Part shown: piece after piece, positions 1 through 9,120 of the stretch | Layout of the letters: every line of letters begins with the position of its first letter | How positions within the stretch are numbered: position 1 is the first letter of the stretch | Source: Pseudidiomarina planktonica | GTDB taxonomy: Bacteria > Pseudomonadota > Gammaproteobacteria > Enterobacterales > Alteromonadaceae | NCBI RefSeq assembly: GCF_900177775.1 | Contig: NZ_FXWH01000001.1 | Location: 248,001-312,000 of the forward strand | Direction of reading: 5' to 3' | Length of the DNA: 64,000 bases | Program-made: the position numbers and the translations under genes | Notes under the pieces: generated by a model | Database searches by the model: none | Seen by the model: the letters and a program-made list of their open reading frames with translations, nothing else | What the model was told of the DNA's origin: nothing

Positions 1-197
1 TGCATTCCTCTTGTTAGGTGGCTTTCACGTTCCTGAGCAAGACCAAAAAGACGCAAAAAAGATGCAAGCTTGGTTTCATCATACGACTACAAAATCTTAC
101 TTCTATACACAGATGCGTCTTTTCCTGAGGTACAGCGTCAGTTAGAAAACGACTAAAAAAGATACAACCATTCTATGACCTGATCAGGAGAAATGCG
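1..197. other. unassigned left edge
   Basis: No complete gene can be supported here. One forward frame is open from about base 2 to 142 and another closes with a TAA near 155, so this may be the tail of a gene whose start lies outside the window. Neither frame gives a recognisable family. The last 20 bases hold the ribosome binding site (AGGAGA) of the next gene. Confidence 0.3.
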
Positions 198-599
198 ATG
201 AAACATCCCTTCAGTCAGCAGCTTTTTCCATCCAGCAGTTCGTTCTTGTATTACATAGAGGAGGGCAGTCTTGGCTTTATCTCAGGGGTTATTGCGCAGC
301 ATCCGGATACCGGAGAACTAATCTCTGGTGACTTCTCAGAGCAGGTTGAACAAACTTTTCATAACCTAAATGCCTTGCTAGCTGAGCTCGGTTTGTCGAG
401 CCAGGACATTTCACGTACCTGTATTCAGCTGTGCGGCTATTCTCACTTGGAAGAACTCAATCAGCTTTATTCAAACTACTTTAAAGTTCCACGCGCCACG
501 GTGCTGGTTTCTTCATTACCGCTGAGTGCGAAGATTCAATTAGACGCTGTGGTTCGTCTGAACTCCGAGCAACAATCGCAACTTCAATTCGCAAAGTGA
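198..599 (+). CDS. RidA/YjgF-family protein (first copy)
   Basis: This 133-aa protein has the layout of the RidA (YjgF/UK114) family, small trimeric proteins of which the archetype hydrolyses reactive enamine/imine intermediates made by PLP enzymes. Family marks are the phrase GFISGVIAQ near the N-terminus, the arginine in VPRATVLV, and the closing pattern AKIQLDAVV. The conserved arginine that binds the carboxylate in RidA is present. The ATG follows a good AGGAGA site. A paralogue of similar length lies at 4669-5046. Both are divergent from classical RidA, so the substrate is unknown and a non-deaminase role is possible. Confidence 0.75.
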   Translation: MKHPFSQQLFPSSSSFLYYIEEGSLGFISGVIAQHPDTGELISGDFSEQVEQTFHNLNALLAELGLSSQDISRTCIQLCGYSHLEELNQLYSNYFKVPRATVLVSSLPLSAKIQLDAVVRLNSEQQSQLQFAK

Positions 600-626
600 A
601 GCTCGCAAGCAAAGGGGGGTGTGAGC

Positions 627-2237
627 TTACTCTTTGAACTTTGAAGATACCGAGGAAAGTGTTTGAGAAAGGTTATTCAGTTCGCCAGAAATTGACTCAA
701 CATCTTTCAATAAATCCTGCGCCTGACTAAACGACGACGTCATTTTTTCCGTATTACTTACTATCATGGCCGCAACGCTTGATTGCTGGCGGGTTGCCGC
801 GGCAATTTGCGTGTTCAGAGTATTAATTTCATCAATCTCAAGGTTAATACTGGTAATAGAACCACCCGCATCGGTGGTCAGTTGAGCGCTTTCGCTGGCA
901 GTTTGTATAGCATCCCCAACAATGCTCACGGTGCTGTCGATGTTCTTGACCAACTCATTTAACACGTTGCGTATGTTGGAAACCGAACTCGCCGTTTTTG
1001 ATGACAAATGGCGAACTTCTTCCGCTACCACCGCGAAGCCTTTGCCATGCTGACCTGCACGAGCTGCTTCAATAGCCGCATTTAAGGCCAGCAGGTTGGT
1101 TTGGTCGGCAATGTCATTAATATTTTTCAGAATGTCGGTGACCTGACCGGTTTGCTCTGACAGCTTATGAATAACTTGTCCGGCGGTTTCCATTTGTTCA
1201 GTTAGTGAGCGTGAATGAGAAACCGACTTGTTCGCTTTGGCTAAGCCGGTGCCGGCAACAGATTTCGCGTTCTCAGCGCGGTCAGAAGCCTCGTGTGCGG
1301 ATTCACTAATTTCGGTCACCGAACTTTGCATTTCCAGCATGGCTTTAGCCACTTGCTGCACTTCTTCCGCCTGATGGTCTGTCATCTGATTCAATGAGTC
1401 CATCCCCTGACGAAGGTTCTGTGCGCTATCTCTTAGCGGTTCTATCAGCTGAGTAATATCTCCGAAAGAGTTTTGCAACAGGCTGATAAAAGCATTGAAT
1501 TCTTCCGCAACGCGGCCAAGTTCATCGTTACTGTTAATGGTTAAGCGTACCGACAGCGACCCGGTGCCGGTGGCAAGTTCATGCAGGGAGCGGACCAACG
1601 AGTTTGCCACCGCAACAATAGAACGACCGATAAAATGGCCGGTTACAGCGATTAGTAACACCAAGACCACACCAATAGTTGTGGTGGCCGTTAAGGCACT
1701 TTGCATATTCTCGGTTATTTCGTTTAGCTCCTGCTCAAAGGCGGCATGCGCATGCTGGTCAAAGTCGTCGAAGGCTTGGGTCAACTGATTAAAAAGCTCG
1801 GTTTTGTGCTCTATGTTTTTACCAACGGTGTTGAAGTCAACGGTGCCATCAACAAATGAAGATGCAATTCGGGAGGACAGCTGGGTATAGGTTTCCAGCA
1901 CCTGATTGGACTTAGTGAGCTGACTATAACTGGGGTCAATTTGAGTAACCTGCTGAATTAATTTGGCCAGATAACTGCTGCGTTCTTTGGCATTATTCAG
2001 CAAATCCGGGTCGGATAAGGTCACTGCTTGAGTAAAAAACTCGTCAACTGATTTGAATTCAACTTTGATTTGAGAAGCCAACATAGAAACGTCGTACATC
2101 TGGTCTTTCACCAGCGCCAGTCCGGTGTTGCTTTTCATGGTGAAAACGATGGATGAGCCTACCACGCAAGCAAAAGCTACGGCGGCCATAGCAATGATAA
2201 GCCAAATTTTTTGTAAAATGGATAAGTGGTTTAACAC
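627..2237 (-). CDS. methyl-accepting chemotaxis protein
   Basis: A 536-aa transmembrane chemoreceptor. It has an N-terminal membrane segment (about residues 8-30), a roughly 150-residue helical periplasmic ligand domain, a second membrane segment (about 185-208), a HAMP linker, and a long coiled-coil signalling domain. The conserved hairpin tip contains [19 protein letters not shown], which contacts CheA and CheW in this family. I chose the GTG at 2237 because GAGG lies 8 bases upstream; a TTG at 2258 is also in frame. It sits next to a porin and a periplasmic binding-like protein, so sensing of a periplasmic solute is possible but unproven. Confidence 0.9.
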   Translation of the reverse strand: MLNHLSILQKIWLIIAMAAVAFACVVGSSIVFTMKSNTGLALVKDQMYDVSMLASQIKVEFKSVDEFFTQAVTLSDPDLLNNAKERSSYLAKLIQQVTQIDPSYSQLTKSNQVLETYTQLSSRIASSFVDGTVDFNTVGKNIEHKTELFNQLTQAFDDFDQHAHAAFEQELNEITENMQSALTATTTIGVVLVLLIAVTGHFIGRSIVAVANSLVRSLHELATGTGSLSVRLTINSNDELGRVAEEFNAFISLLQNSFGDITQLIEPLRDSAQNLRQGMDSLNQMTDHQAEEVQQVAKAMLEMQSSVTEISESAHEASDRAENAKSVAGTGLAKANKSVSHSRSLTEQMETAGQVIHKLSEQTGQVTDILKNINDIADQTNLLALNAAIEAARAGQHGKGFAVVAEEVRHLSSKTASSVSNIRNVLNELVKNIDSTVSIVGDAIQTASESAQLTTDAGGSITSINLEIDEINTLNTQIAAATRQQSSVAAMIVSNTEKMTSSFSQAQDLLKDVESISGELNNLSQTLSSVSSKFKE

Positions 2238-2336
2238 TCGCAACGCCTCACAAACCAAACTTTAAGATTTCGAAGTTAAGTGTTTGAAAGGTCTAAATAT
2301 AGGTACAGGGAGTGTGTAAAAAACCGCTACACCGGG

Positions 2337-2912
2337 CTAGCCCGCGCTTCTGTTTCGTACCAGCTCGATCAGAGTCGCGCGTGTTTCATTTAACAACGCA
2401 ATAGATTCGTCATTGCTGACTATTCGCGCTAGCTGAATAGTTCCGAGCATAGAGGTAACGATAAGATGACCCAGTCGCGCGTCGCCGGCGCGTTCGGCGT
2501 AATCATTCAGCCAAGCTTGTACATGGCTTGAAAACTGAGCTTTGAGGTCAGCGGGTAGTCTGGCGATGTCGCTTGCCAGCGCACCAACAGCGCAACCCTG
2601 GGCAGGAGTGTCACGATGCTCAACCGCAAGGTATTGCTCAATCAATGCGATCAGTTGGGCCGTAGCATCGGGCTCAGCGTCGGCCTTGGTAGCCAGGCGT
2701 TCACGAACCTGATTGAAGCTCAAGGTTACGGCTTCCAGAACCAGCGCGTTCTTCGACGGGAAGTGCGCGTAAAAGCCGCCGTGCGTAAGCCCTACGCGGC
2801 TCATCAGCGTACTTACGCCGGTGCCGTCTACGCCGTTTTCCTTAAAGCTGCTGGCCGATTCTTCCAGTATATGTTGCCGGGTTCTGGCCTTGTGATCTTT
2901 GGAATACCGCAA
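2337..2912 (-). CDS. TetR/AcrR-family transcriptional repressor
   Basis: An N-terminal helix-turn-helix (TRQHILEESASSFKENGVDG, then VGLTHGGFYAHFPSK) is typical of TetR regulators, especially the LmrA/YxaF-like group. A helical ligand-binding domain follows, with the GCAVGALASDIAR pattern of that group. I chose the TTG at 2912, preceded by GAGG 5 bases away, giving 191 aa. The open frame extends upstream to 2990 without a better start. It is divergent from the porin gene at 3094, so control of that promoter region is a reasonable inference. Confidence 0.8.
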   Translation of the reverse strand: MRYSKDHKARTRQHILEESASSFKENGVDGTGVSTLMSRVGLTHGGFYAHFPSKNALVLEAVTLSFNQVRERLATKADAEPDATAQLIALIEQYLAVEHRDTPAQGCAVGALASDIARLPADLKAQFSSHVQAWLNDYAERAGDARLGHLIVTSMLGTIQLARIVSNDESIALLNETRATLIELVRNRSAG

Positions 2913-3093
2913 CTGAACCTCAAGTTTTTTAACAAGCTGTACTGGTAAGTATAACCGAAGCTCGATCCGTTTCAATCGCCTTTGTAGCAACGGCTAGCGG
3001 CTATTTTGGAGCGCAATACAGCTCAAAATTTTCTACTTGCATCGGTAAAACCTTCTGATTAAATTATGATCATCATATAAAGAGGGTAAGAAA

Positions 3094-4221
3094 ATGCGAT
3101 TGCTTATATACACACTAATCATCGGTTTTTCGCTGGGAGTTAGCAGCAAAGCCAACGCAGATATAAGATTTAATGGATTTGCATCGGTGAAAGCAGGAAC
3201 AACGCTTGGAAGCGGTGAAACACTTTATAAATATGAAGATGAGTTGAGTTGGCGACATGAAACTCTGGTGGGACTGCAGTTTGGGGCCGATTTACAACAA
3301 GATCTTTCGGTAACGGCTCAGCTAGTTGGTAGAGGTAGCGAAAGCTATGAAACGAATCTTGAGTGGGCTTATATATCTTATCGAATAACCGACAATCTCA
3401 AGTTTAATGCTGGTCGAATTCGAACGCCATTCTATAAATACACCGACTTCATTGATGTTGGCTATGCGTATGACTGGGTGCGAGTGCCGCAGTCTGTGTA
3501 CAACCTCAATTTCACCAACCTTGACGGCGTGTCGCTGTACTACACATCTCAGCTAATGGGGTTCGATTCAACCCTACATCTTACTGCTGGCAGTAATGAT
3601 GGGAGACCAGAAATCGCTGGTCGTAAAGTTGATGGGAAGGTTCGAGGTGGTTACGGCATTATCTGGGAGCTAAACCGAGATTTCTTTACGGTTCGTCTGG
3701 CGCACTTAGGTGGCGAATTGACAGCATCAGATCCTGAGTTGAATGGTTTTACCGAAATGCTAAGAGGAATCGGCTACGCTAGTTTAGCTGACGACCTTTT
3801 ACTTGATGATAGCCACTCCGATTTTAATGGGTTAGCCGTTACCCTCGACAAGTATGACTGGGTTCTGGTTAGTGAGCTTACCAATGTGACCTTCGAGAAT
3901 TCTTTTGTACCTGAACAAACTGGTTTTTATGTTTCGCTGGGGCACCGAATGGAATCATTCACTCCTTATATTTCGTACGAAAAGCGCGACGATTCCGCCA
4001 AGAGAGAGATATATGCTGACGTACCTCAAACGGCGCCGTTTTACTCAGATTTGGCGGGGCTTATAGATAGCCTCGCAGTGGACCGAGAAGCATGGAGCTT
4101 AGGTATGCGCTATGACTTTCATTCTTCGGCTGCGTTTAAAGTTCAACTGACGCACTCTGATAACAAAATTACCAATGAACAAAACCAGCTTTTAACTTTC
4201 GGTATCGATCTGGTTTTTTAA
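3094..4221 (+). CDS. outer-membrane porin-like protein
   Basis: A 375-aa protein with a signal peptide (hydrophobic stretch, cleavage probably after SSKANA). It then has many alternating aromatic and polar beta strands and ends in a beta strand with terminal phenylalanine (FGIDLVF), the outer-membrane assembly signal. The opening RFNGFASVKAG and the GRIRTPFYKYTDFIDVGYAY region resemble porins of marine gammaproteobacteria. A GAGGG site precedes the ATG. It is followed after 9 bases by a periplasmic binding-like protein, so the two are probably one operon for solute uptake. The substrate cannot be read from the sequence. Confidence 0.8.
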   Translation: MRLLIYTLIIGFSLGVSSKANADIRFNGFASVKAGTTLGSGETLYKYEDELSWRHETLVGLQFGADLQQDLSVTAQLVGRGSESYETNLEWAYISYRITDNLKFNAGRIRTPFYKYTDFIDVGYAYDWVRVPQSVYNLNFTNLDGVSLYYTSQLMGFDSTLHLTAGSNDGRPEIAGRKVDGKVRGGYGIIWELNRDFFTVRLAHLGGELTASDPELNGFTEMLRGIGYASLADDLLLDDSHSDFNGLAVTLDKYDWVLVSELTNVTFENSFVPEQTGFYVSLGHRMESFTPYISYEKRDDSAKREIYADVPQTAPFYSDLAGLIDSLAVDREAWSLGMRYDFHSSAAFKVQLTHSDNKITNEQNQLLTFGIDLVF

Positions 4222-4230
4222 GGGGACACC

Positions 4231-4644
4231 ATGTCAAAACTAGTAAGCTTGATAATCTTAACTTTGCTGACCTTTCAGGCTCAAGCCGGAACCAGTGTCA
4301 TTGTTCATCCTTCCAATAGCTTTAGCTTAACGGCGGACGACGTAACCCGGCTATTTACCGGGCGCAGTAAAACCTTTCCGGACGGGCGCACTGCGGTTCC
4401 GGTGAATCTTACCGAAGATGTTGCTGTGCGTGCTGTATTTGACGAAAAAGTACTGGGGCGTTCGTCCAGTCAAATTAAAGCACACTGGTCGAAACTTCTG
4501 TTTACCGGTAAAGGAACGCCACCGAAAGAGGTTGATTCCGATCAGGAAGTTATTGATTTGGTGAAGAGCAATCCGAATATCATTGGTTACATTAGCAGTG
4601 AGAATGCTACTGGTGACGTAAAAGTTGTGTTGTCGGTAGACTAA
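4231..4644 (+). CDS. PstS-like small periplasmic binding protein
   Basis: A 137-aa secreted protein whose signal peptide ends near TFQAQA. The body resembles the short PBP-like proteins related to phosphate-binding PstS. It has an N-terminal strand VIVHPSN, then LTADDVTRLFTGRSKTFPDG, and near the C-terminus the phrase NIIGYIS, close to the GxIGY phrase seen in PstS homologues. It is half the length of a real PstS and lacks the second lobe. It follows the porin by 9 bases. It could be a ligand-binding partner for the chemoreceptor or a porin-associated protein; either is inference. Confidence 0.7.
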   Translation: MSKLVSLIILTLLTFQAQAGTSVIVHPSNSFSLTADDVTRLFTGRSKTFPDGRTAVPVNLTEDVAVRAVFDEKVLGRSSSQIKAHWSKLLFTGKGTPPKEVDSDQEVIDLVKSNPNIIGYISSENATGDVKVVLSVD

Positions 4645-4668
4645 TGTGCTTGGTTCAGAGGTGCTGCA

Positions 4669-5046
4669 GTGAAGCATGTATTTAGCAGAAAGTTATTTCA
4701 ATCCTCAGCCCCATTTTCACATTATGTTGAAGACCAGGGGCTGGGGTTTATTTCAGGAATTATCGCTCAGGACCCAACATCCGGTTTATTGCAGGCCGAG
4801 GATTTCGAGCAACAACTTCTGGGCACCCTAAATAACTTACGAGTATTACTAAGAGAGGTTGGCGTAACTGAAAAAAACGTTCTTCGCATTTGTATTTATT
4901 TACGCGATTATCAGAATTTTGATTGTTTGAATAAATTATACGGTGCTCACTTTTCTAGGCCATATCCGGCTAGAACAACCATTGCGGTTGCAGGTTTACC
5001 CCTAGGCGCGAAAGTGCAAATTGATGCTGTTATTAAATTGGCATAG
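4669..5046 (+). CDS. RidA/YjgF-family protein (second copy)
   Basis: A 125-aa paralogue of the protein at 198-599. Both start MKH.FS..LFQSS-like, share GFISGIIAQ, and end with AKVQIDAVIKLA. The arginine in YPARTTIAV is at the RidA ligand position. The start is a GTG with GAGG 7 bases upstream. The gene lies 24 bases after the binding protein and ends at a strong terminator, so it is probably the last gene of the porin transcript. Two RidA-like copies bracketing one transport/sensing cluster is unusual. Confidence 0.75.
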   Translation: MKHVFSRKLFQSSAPFSHYVEDQGLGFISGIIAQDPTSGLLQAEDFEQQLLGTLNNLRVLLREVGVTEKNVLRICIYLRDYQNFDCLNKLYGAHFSRPYPARTTIAVAGLPLGAKVQIDAVIKLA

Positions 5047-5074
5047 GCATGAGCACTGCTCATGCCTTTTTTTT
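5046..5074. terminator. bidirectional rho-independent terminator
   Basis: An 8-bp perfect stem GGCATGAG / CTCATGCC with a 5-base loop is followed by eight T residues on the plus strand. It lies between two convergent genes (RidA-like and flavoprotein) and starts on the last base of the RidA-like stop codon. Confidence 0.85.
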
Positions 5075-5087
5075 ACCAATAATAAAT

Positions 5088-6401
5088 TTAGCAACAGGAG
5101 TTAGTGGTTGCATCAACCGTCTGACAGCAGTTGGGGTTATCTTCGGAACTACAAACTCCAGTAGCAGGCAAGGATAGCTTCACATCAAAAGCTGCGTCGA
5201 AATCACCGTCCAGGTAGGCAACCACAGAACGAACTTGTTCATAACCTACAATCATTAAAAATCCTGGTGCGCGCCCGTAGCTCTTATTCCCGACAATAAA
5301 AAAATTCGCTTCCGGTTGTTTTAGTTCTCTGGCTCCGTGGGGAGCAATGGTGCCGCAGTGATGGAAGTTCGGATCTATCATATGCGCAAGACTGCGAACG
5401 CATTCAAGGCCCGGGTCTAAATCAACTCGTAACTCACGATTCATGGTTAAATCGGGGCGTTGGCCGGTGGCAACAATCACGTGATCGACGCTTAGTTCGG
5501 TAAAGTCGCCTGAAGCTGTCGTTGCGGCCAGATACACGCCGTTAATAGCTTCAGAAACGGCATACACTTTAAAGTCAGTTAAAACTTTCAAGCGACCACT
5601 TTCAACCAGCTGTTGTAATTGTTTACCAAGGCGAGCTCGCTCCGGCAGTTCGTCGTTAATACCACCACCGAAAACCCGACGGGTATCATTACCACGCAAA
5701 ATCCAGAACAGTTCAAGGTCGTTTCTGGAGCCGGCGGCTTTTGCCAGTGAAATCAGATTGTGGGCGGCAGAATGGCCGGAACCAATTACCGCCACACGAC
5801 GTTTTAGCCAAAGTGATTCGTGAGCCAAATTGGGCATGCCGTAACTGATATAGGTGGCAGCATCATCTTCGCCGTCCGCAGGCAGGCCGTTCGCACCAAT
5901 AGGATTTGGTTGACCCCAGGTGCCGGTTGCGTCAATAACAGCTGCGGCCAGATATTCCTTGCAGGCACCTCCCGAGGTTCGGGTTTTTATTACGAAAGGA
6001 GCTTGCTCGCGGTTAACTACTTTTACTTTATCGAAGGCTTCACGCGAAATAGCGACAGCCGTTTCTTCGTAGTGAATGAAAGGTGCTATTTCAGGTAATT
6101 GCGCTAGAGGCTCCAGATAGGCTTGATAAAACTCACCTGCAGTAGGATGGTCGTTTTCATCGGGCGCTTCCCAGCCTGACGCCTGCAGTAGCTCCACAGC
6201 GGTTTGATCAAGGTTATATTGCCAGGGGGAGAATAGCTTTACATGCTCCCATTCTTCCATGTGTCCGCCAACACGATCGCTTCGCTCAATAACCATAAAT
6301 GACATACCGCGTTTGGCGAGATGTGCTGCGGCGGCAAGGCCAACTGGCCCGGCGCCAATAATCACGACTTTATAGTCATGGCTTTTTAATACAGATTCCA
6401 T
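5088..6401 (-). CDS. FAD-dependent oxidoreductase with Cys-rich tail
   Basis: A flavoprotein of the class B monooxygenase/thioredoxin reductase type. The FAD Rossmann motif VVIIGAGPVGLAAAAHLAKR is near the N-terminus. A second nucleotide motif, VAVIGSGHSAAHNLISLAKA, lies mid-protein, and VIVATGQRPDLT is the ATG motif. The chain ends in an unusual cysteine-rich tail (CSSEDNPNCC, then NSCC) that could bind metal or metalloid. ATG 6401 follows AAAGG with 8 bases between; the frame stays open to 6479. It follows a rhodanese gene in the same direction. An arsenic- or sulfur-handling role (ArsO-like monooxygenase) is possible but not shown. Confidence 0.75.
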   Translation of the reverse strand: MESVLKSHDYKVVIIGAGPVGLAAAAHLAKRGMSFMVIERSDRVGGHMEEWEHVKLFSPWQYNLDQTAVELLQASGWEAPDENDHPTAGEFYQAYLEPLAQLPEIAPFIHYEETAVAISREAFDKVKVVNREQAPFVIKTRTSGGACKEYLAAAVIDATGTWGQPNPIGANGLPADGEDDAATYISYGMPNLAHESLWLKRRVAVIGSGHSAAHNLISLAKAAGSRNDLELFWILRGNDTRRVFGGGINDELPERARLGKQLQQLVESGRLKVLTDFKVYAVSEAINGVYLAATTASGDFTELSVDHVIVATGQRPDLTMNRELRVDLDPGLECVRSLAHMIDPNFHHCGTIAPHGARELKQPEANFFIVGNKSYGRAPGFLMIVGYEQVRSVVAYLDGDFDAAFDVKLSLPATGVCSSEDNPNCCQTVDATTNSCC

Positions 6402-6488
6402 TACTAGTGCCTTTCGTTGGTGATAGTCACCAACCAAGACGCGCCTGTTAGAGAATGGATGCAGTGCTACATACTCCATTATGCTCAG

Positions 6489-6938
6489 CTATAGTTCTGG
6501 AAAGGCCAGTGCATGCGCCAGCTTGCCATCAAAAGGGTAGCGCTGGCGCTCCCAACCTTCAATACCACCAAGCATGATTTTTACTCTAAAGCCAAATCCG
6601 GCAATGGCTGCGGCGGCTTTATCTGCTGCGTTGCAGTGAGTTCCGGCACAGTAAACAACAAAGCAGCGTTCTTCGTGCCCGGTTTGTAACATCTGAAGTT
6701 CGGCACGACTTAGTTCACTACGAGGAAAATTTTTTGCGCCCGGCAAGTGATATTGTTCAAATGACTTTTTACTGCGAACGTCGAGCAAAATGAAGTCGAC
6801 GTTGCCGGTTTGATAAGCTTCATAAACATCCGCGCAGTCGGTTTCAAATTGCAATTTAGCGGCAAAATAGAGCTGACTCTCATCGGGGTCTGCAGGTGGC
6901 GTAGCCATTACTTTGGAAACTGTCGCTGAATGTATCAT
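6489..6938 (-). CDS. single-domain rhodanese-like protein
   Basis: A 149-aa rhodanese domain: VDFILLDVRSKKSFEQYHLPGAKNFPRSEL is reduced here to its marks LLDVRS and LPGAKNFPR, followed by the active-site loop VVYCAGTHCNAADKAA, whose first cysteine is the catalytic position. The end has GGIEGW, typical of the family. It has no signal peptide, so it is cytoplasmic. It lies 87 bases upstream of the flavoprotein and in the same direction, so both may act on the same sulfur or metalloid chemistry. Confidence 0.85.
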   Translation of the reverse strand: MIHSATVSKVMATPPADPDESQLYFAAKLQFETDCADVYEAYQTGNVDFILLDVRSKKSFEQYHLPGAKNFPRSELSRAELQMLQTGHEERCFVVYCAGTHCNAADKAAAAIAGFGFRVKIMLGGIEGWERQRYPFDGKLAHALAFPEL

Positions 6939-7092
6939 GGGTATCCTCGCTAAAGCCTCTGCTGAGGCTAGTCACTTGTGGATTAACGAGAGTACGTTTG
7001 GTGTTGGGCAAAGAATAGATACACTTGCAGAGCATAAGCTATGCACAGCTGTGAATTTAGCTGTGACTACACTGATGAGCCAAAGTGTGAAT

Positions 7093-8529
7093 TCAGGCCA
7101 CAGATGCCGATCGGCTCCGGTTCGCGCGGGTAATTAAACTTCCAAGAGCTTTCATAGCAGTGCGGAACTCGGCTTCCCAGGCGCTTGCGAAGGATATTCG
7201 CAAGCAGTTTCTAAACTTGCCGGTGGGTGAAAAAATTGGACCTGGTGCAATGGAAATGGCTTTGTCGAGGGCTTGCCCAGCCAACATTACGGCATCTATG
7301 TGTTCCGGCAGTTCTAGCCAAAGCACATAGCCGCCTTGCGGCTTGCTAACGCGAATTTCATCAGGGAAAAACTCTTCCAGCAACTGCTGCGTTCTGTTCA
7401 GGGCACGTTCGTATTCACCTTTAACCTGACGCAGGTGGCGATCGTACTTTCCCGACTCCAAAAAATAGGCAACGGCTAGCTGGGTAACCGATGGACAGGC
7501 TAAATTGGTGGTGAACTTTAAAAACTCCAGCTTGCTCTGACGATGGTTGGAGGTAAGCCAGCCAACCCGCAGATCGGGTGCTATTGTTTTGGCGAAACCG
7601 CTGCAATACAAAACATCTGCGGTGTCATCTAATCCAAGAAAACTCGATGGCCGGGGGCCATTAAAACCAAGATCACCAAAGCTGTCGTCTTCAATTAACG
7701 GAACTTGTTTGGATTTCAATAGTTTCAGAATAGCTTTCTTGCGGTAGTCGCTCATGACATAACCGAGCGGATTACTAAAATTCGGCACAATAACGCAAGC
7801 CTTTACCGGCCAGTTTTCCAGTGCTACCTGCAAAGCGTCGGCGGCAATTCCTTCGGTTGGGTGAGTCGGTATTTCAAGGGCTTTCAAACCCAGCGATTCA
7901 ATAACTTGTAGCACACCATAAAAAGTCGGTGACTCAATAGCTACTATATCGCCGGGTTTAGTGGTGGCGCGCAGTGCCAGCGTTAGCGCTTCCTGACAAC
8001 CGTTAGTAATCAGAATATTGTCCGGCGTCACCATAGCGCCTGTTTCAGCCATTCGACGAGCCAGCTGTTGCCTTAATTCGGGGGCTCCGGCGGGCATTTC
8101 GTAGCTGGCCAAACGGCGTTGCGTACGAATCGCTTTGGCAAGTGACTTCTCAATACCTCGCAGCGGTAAAAATGCGGACGCGGGAATGGCCGATCCCAGC
8201 TTAATAACACGCGGGTCACTGGCGGCTTTCGCCATCGCCATAACCATTTCTTGCCCTTCTACTGCACAGGGTTGGGCCTGCTTATTCGAATCGCTTTGCT
8301 TAATGGTTTTAATGTCAGCGCGGGCGCGGATAAAGAAGCCGGACTTGGGGCGGGTTTCCAGATAACCGTGATCCTGCAATTGTCGGTAGGCCGCTAGCAC
8401 CGTGGCTATGCTCAGATTGCGGTGAATGCTCATGCGGCGGATACCGGGCAGCCGGTCACCGGACAGATAATGGCCATTCACAATTTCAGCTTTCAGCTCG
8501 TCGGCGAGTTCTTGATACAAAAACGACAT
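7093..8529 (-). CDS. MocR/PdxR-type GntR regulator with aminotransferase domain
   Basis: A 478-aa fusion of an N-terminal GntR winged helix (YQELADELKAEIVNGHYLSG ... GIRRMSIHRNLSIATVLAAY) and a C-terminal class I aminotransferase fold. The PLP lysine is likely in YCSGFAKTIAPDLRVGW. The ITNGCQEALTLAL and VPNFSNPLGYVMS motifs are also present. MocR regulators use the aminotransferase-like domain as an effector sensor. ATG 8529 follows GCGGGG; five extra codons to 8544 are less likely. The rhodanese and flavoprotein lie downstream in the same direction and are candidate targets. Confidence 0.9.
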   Translation of the reverse strand: MSFLYQELADELKAEIVNGHYLSGDRLPGIRRMSIHRNLSIATVLAAYRQLQDHGYLETRPKSGFFIRARADIKTIKQSDSNKQAQPCAVEGQEMVMAMAKAASDPRVIKLGSAIPASAFLPLRGIEKSLAKAIRTQRRLASYEMPAGAPELRQQLARRMAETGAMVTPDNILITNGCQEALTLALRATTKPGDIVAIESPTFYGVLQVIESLGLKALEIPTHPTEGIAADALQVALENWPVKACVIVPNFSNPLGYVMSDYRKKAILKLLKSKQVPLIEDDSFGDLGFNGPRPSSFLGLDDTADVLYCSGFAKTIAPDLRVGWLTSNHRQSKLEFLKFTTNLACPSVTQLAVAYFLESGKYDRHLRQVKGEYERALNRTQQLLEEFFPDEIRVSKPQGGYVLWLELPEHIDAVMLAGQALDKAISIAPGPIFSPTGKFRNCLRISFASAWEAEFRTAMKALGSLITRANRSRSASVA

Positions 8530-8748
8530 GGCGATACCCCGCAAAGGTTACCGGCGCAGACGGCTCTGTGTTCATCTGTGCTGGTCATTTCATTGGTTGT
8601 CTGTATCTGTATAGATTAAGTGTAAGCAACTAGCCTGTCAATTCACGGTGCAACTCATTGGTGGATGCGCCTGCAGGTATTTAGATTGGTAGGGTGAGCT
8701 AAGGTGTTCGAGTTCGAAATCTGAATGGCCTGATTACTCGGGAGACAT

Positions 8749-9093
8749 ATGATGTCAGGTCAGCAAACTACAGAACCGCCCCCTGGGCTTATGGCAAGTG
8801 CTGAAGCAAGGGAACGCAGCAAGTTCGGAGGGAATCTGGAAATCAGAACTTACATCAGTACGCCGTCGTTAACAGAAACGGCAAGTTTAGAGGTCGGTGA
8901 CGCACTGAATTTAGGGTTTTATAAAGTCGGTCCATTGCAGGTAGTAGCAGTGTTTCGGCATGGAAAGCTATTAGGTGGAGTTGCCAATCACCATCAAACC
9001 TTAAAAAGCTATTTAGCCAGAGGCTATAAGTTTGAAGTTGAAGTGGTTAGCAAGCGGTGTGACAAATTCCAAATCATTATCAGTTCTGTGTAA
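8749..9093 (+). CDS. hypothetical protein
   Basis: A 114-aa soluble protein I do not recognise. The N-terminal 35 residues look disordered (PPP, EARER), followed by a compact beta-rich part with TASLEVGDALNLGFYKVGPL and HGKLLGGVANHHQTLKSYLA. The ATG follows GGGAG closely. The next gene starts 27 bases after it, so it may be the first gene of the ketopantoate reductase-DinB-thioesterase run. Confidence 0.55.
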   Translation: MMSGQQTTEPPPGLMASAEARERSKFGGNLEIRTYISTPSLTETASLEVGDALNLGFYKVGPLQVVAVFRHGKLLGGVANHHQTLKSYLARGYKFEVEVVSKRCDKFQIIISSV

Positions 9094-9120
9094 TGGAACT
9101 AGGTGCAGGAGTATGAGTTT

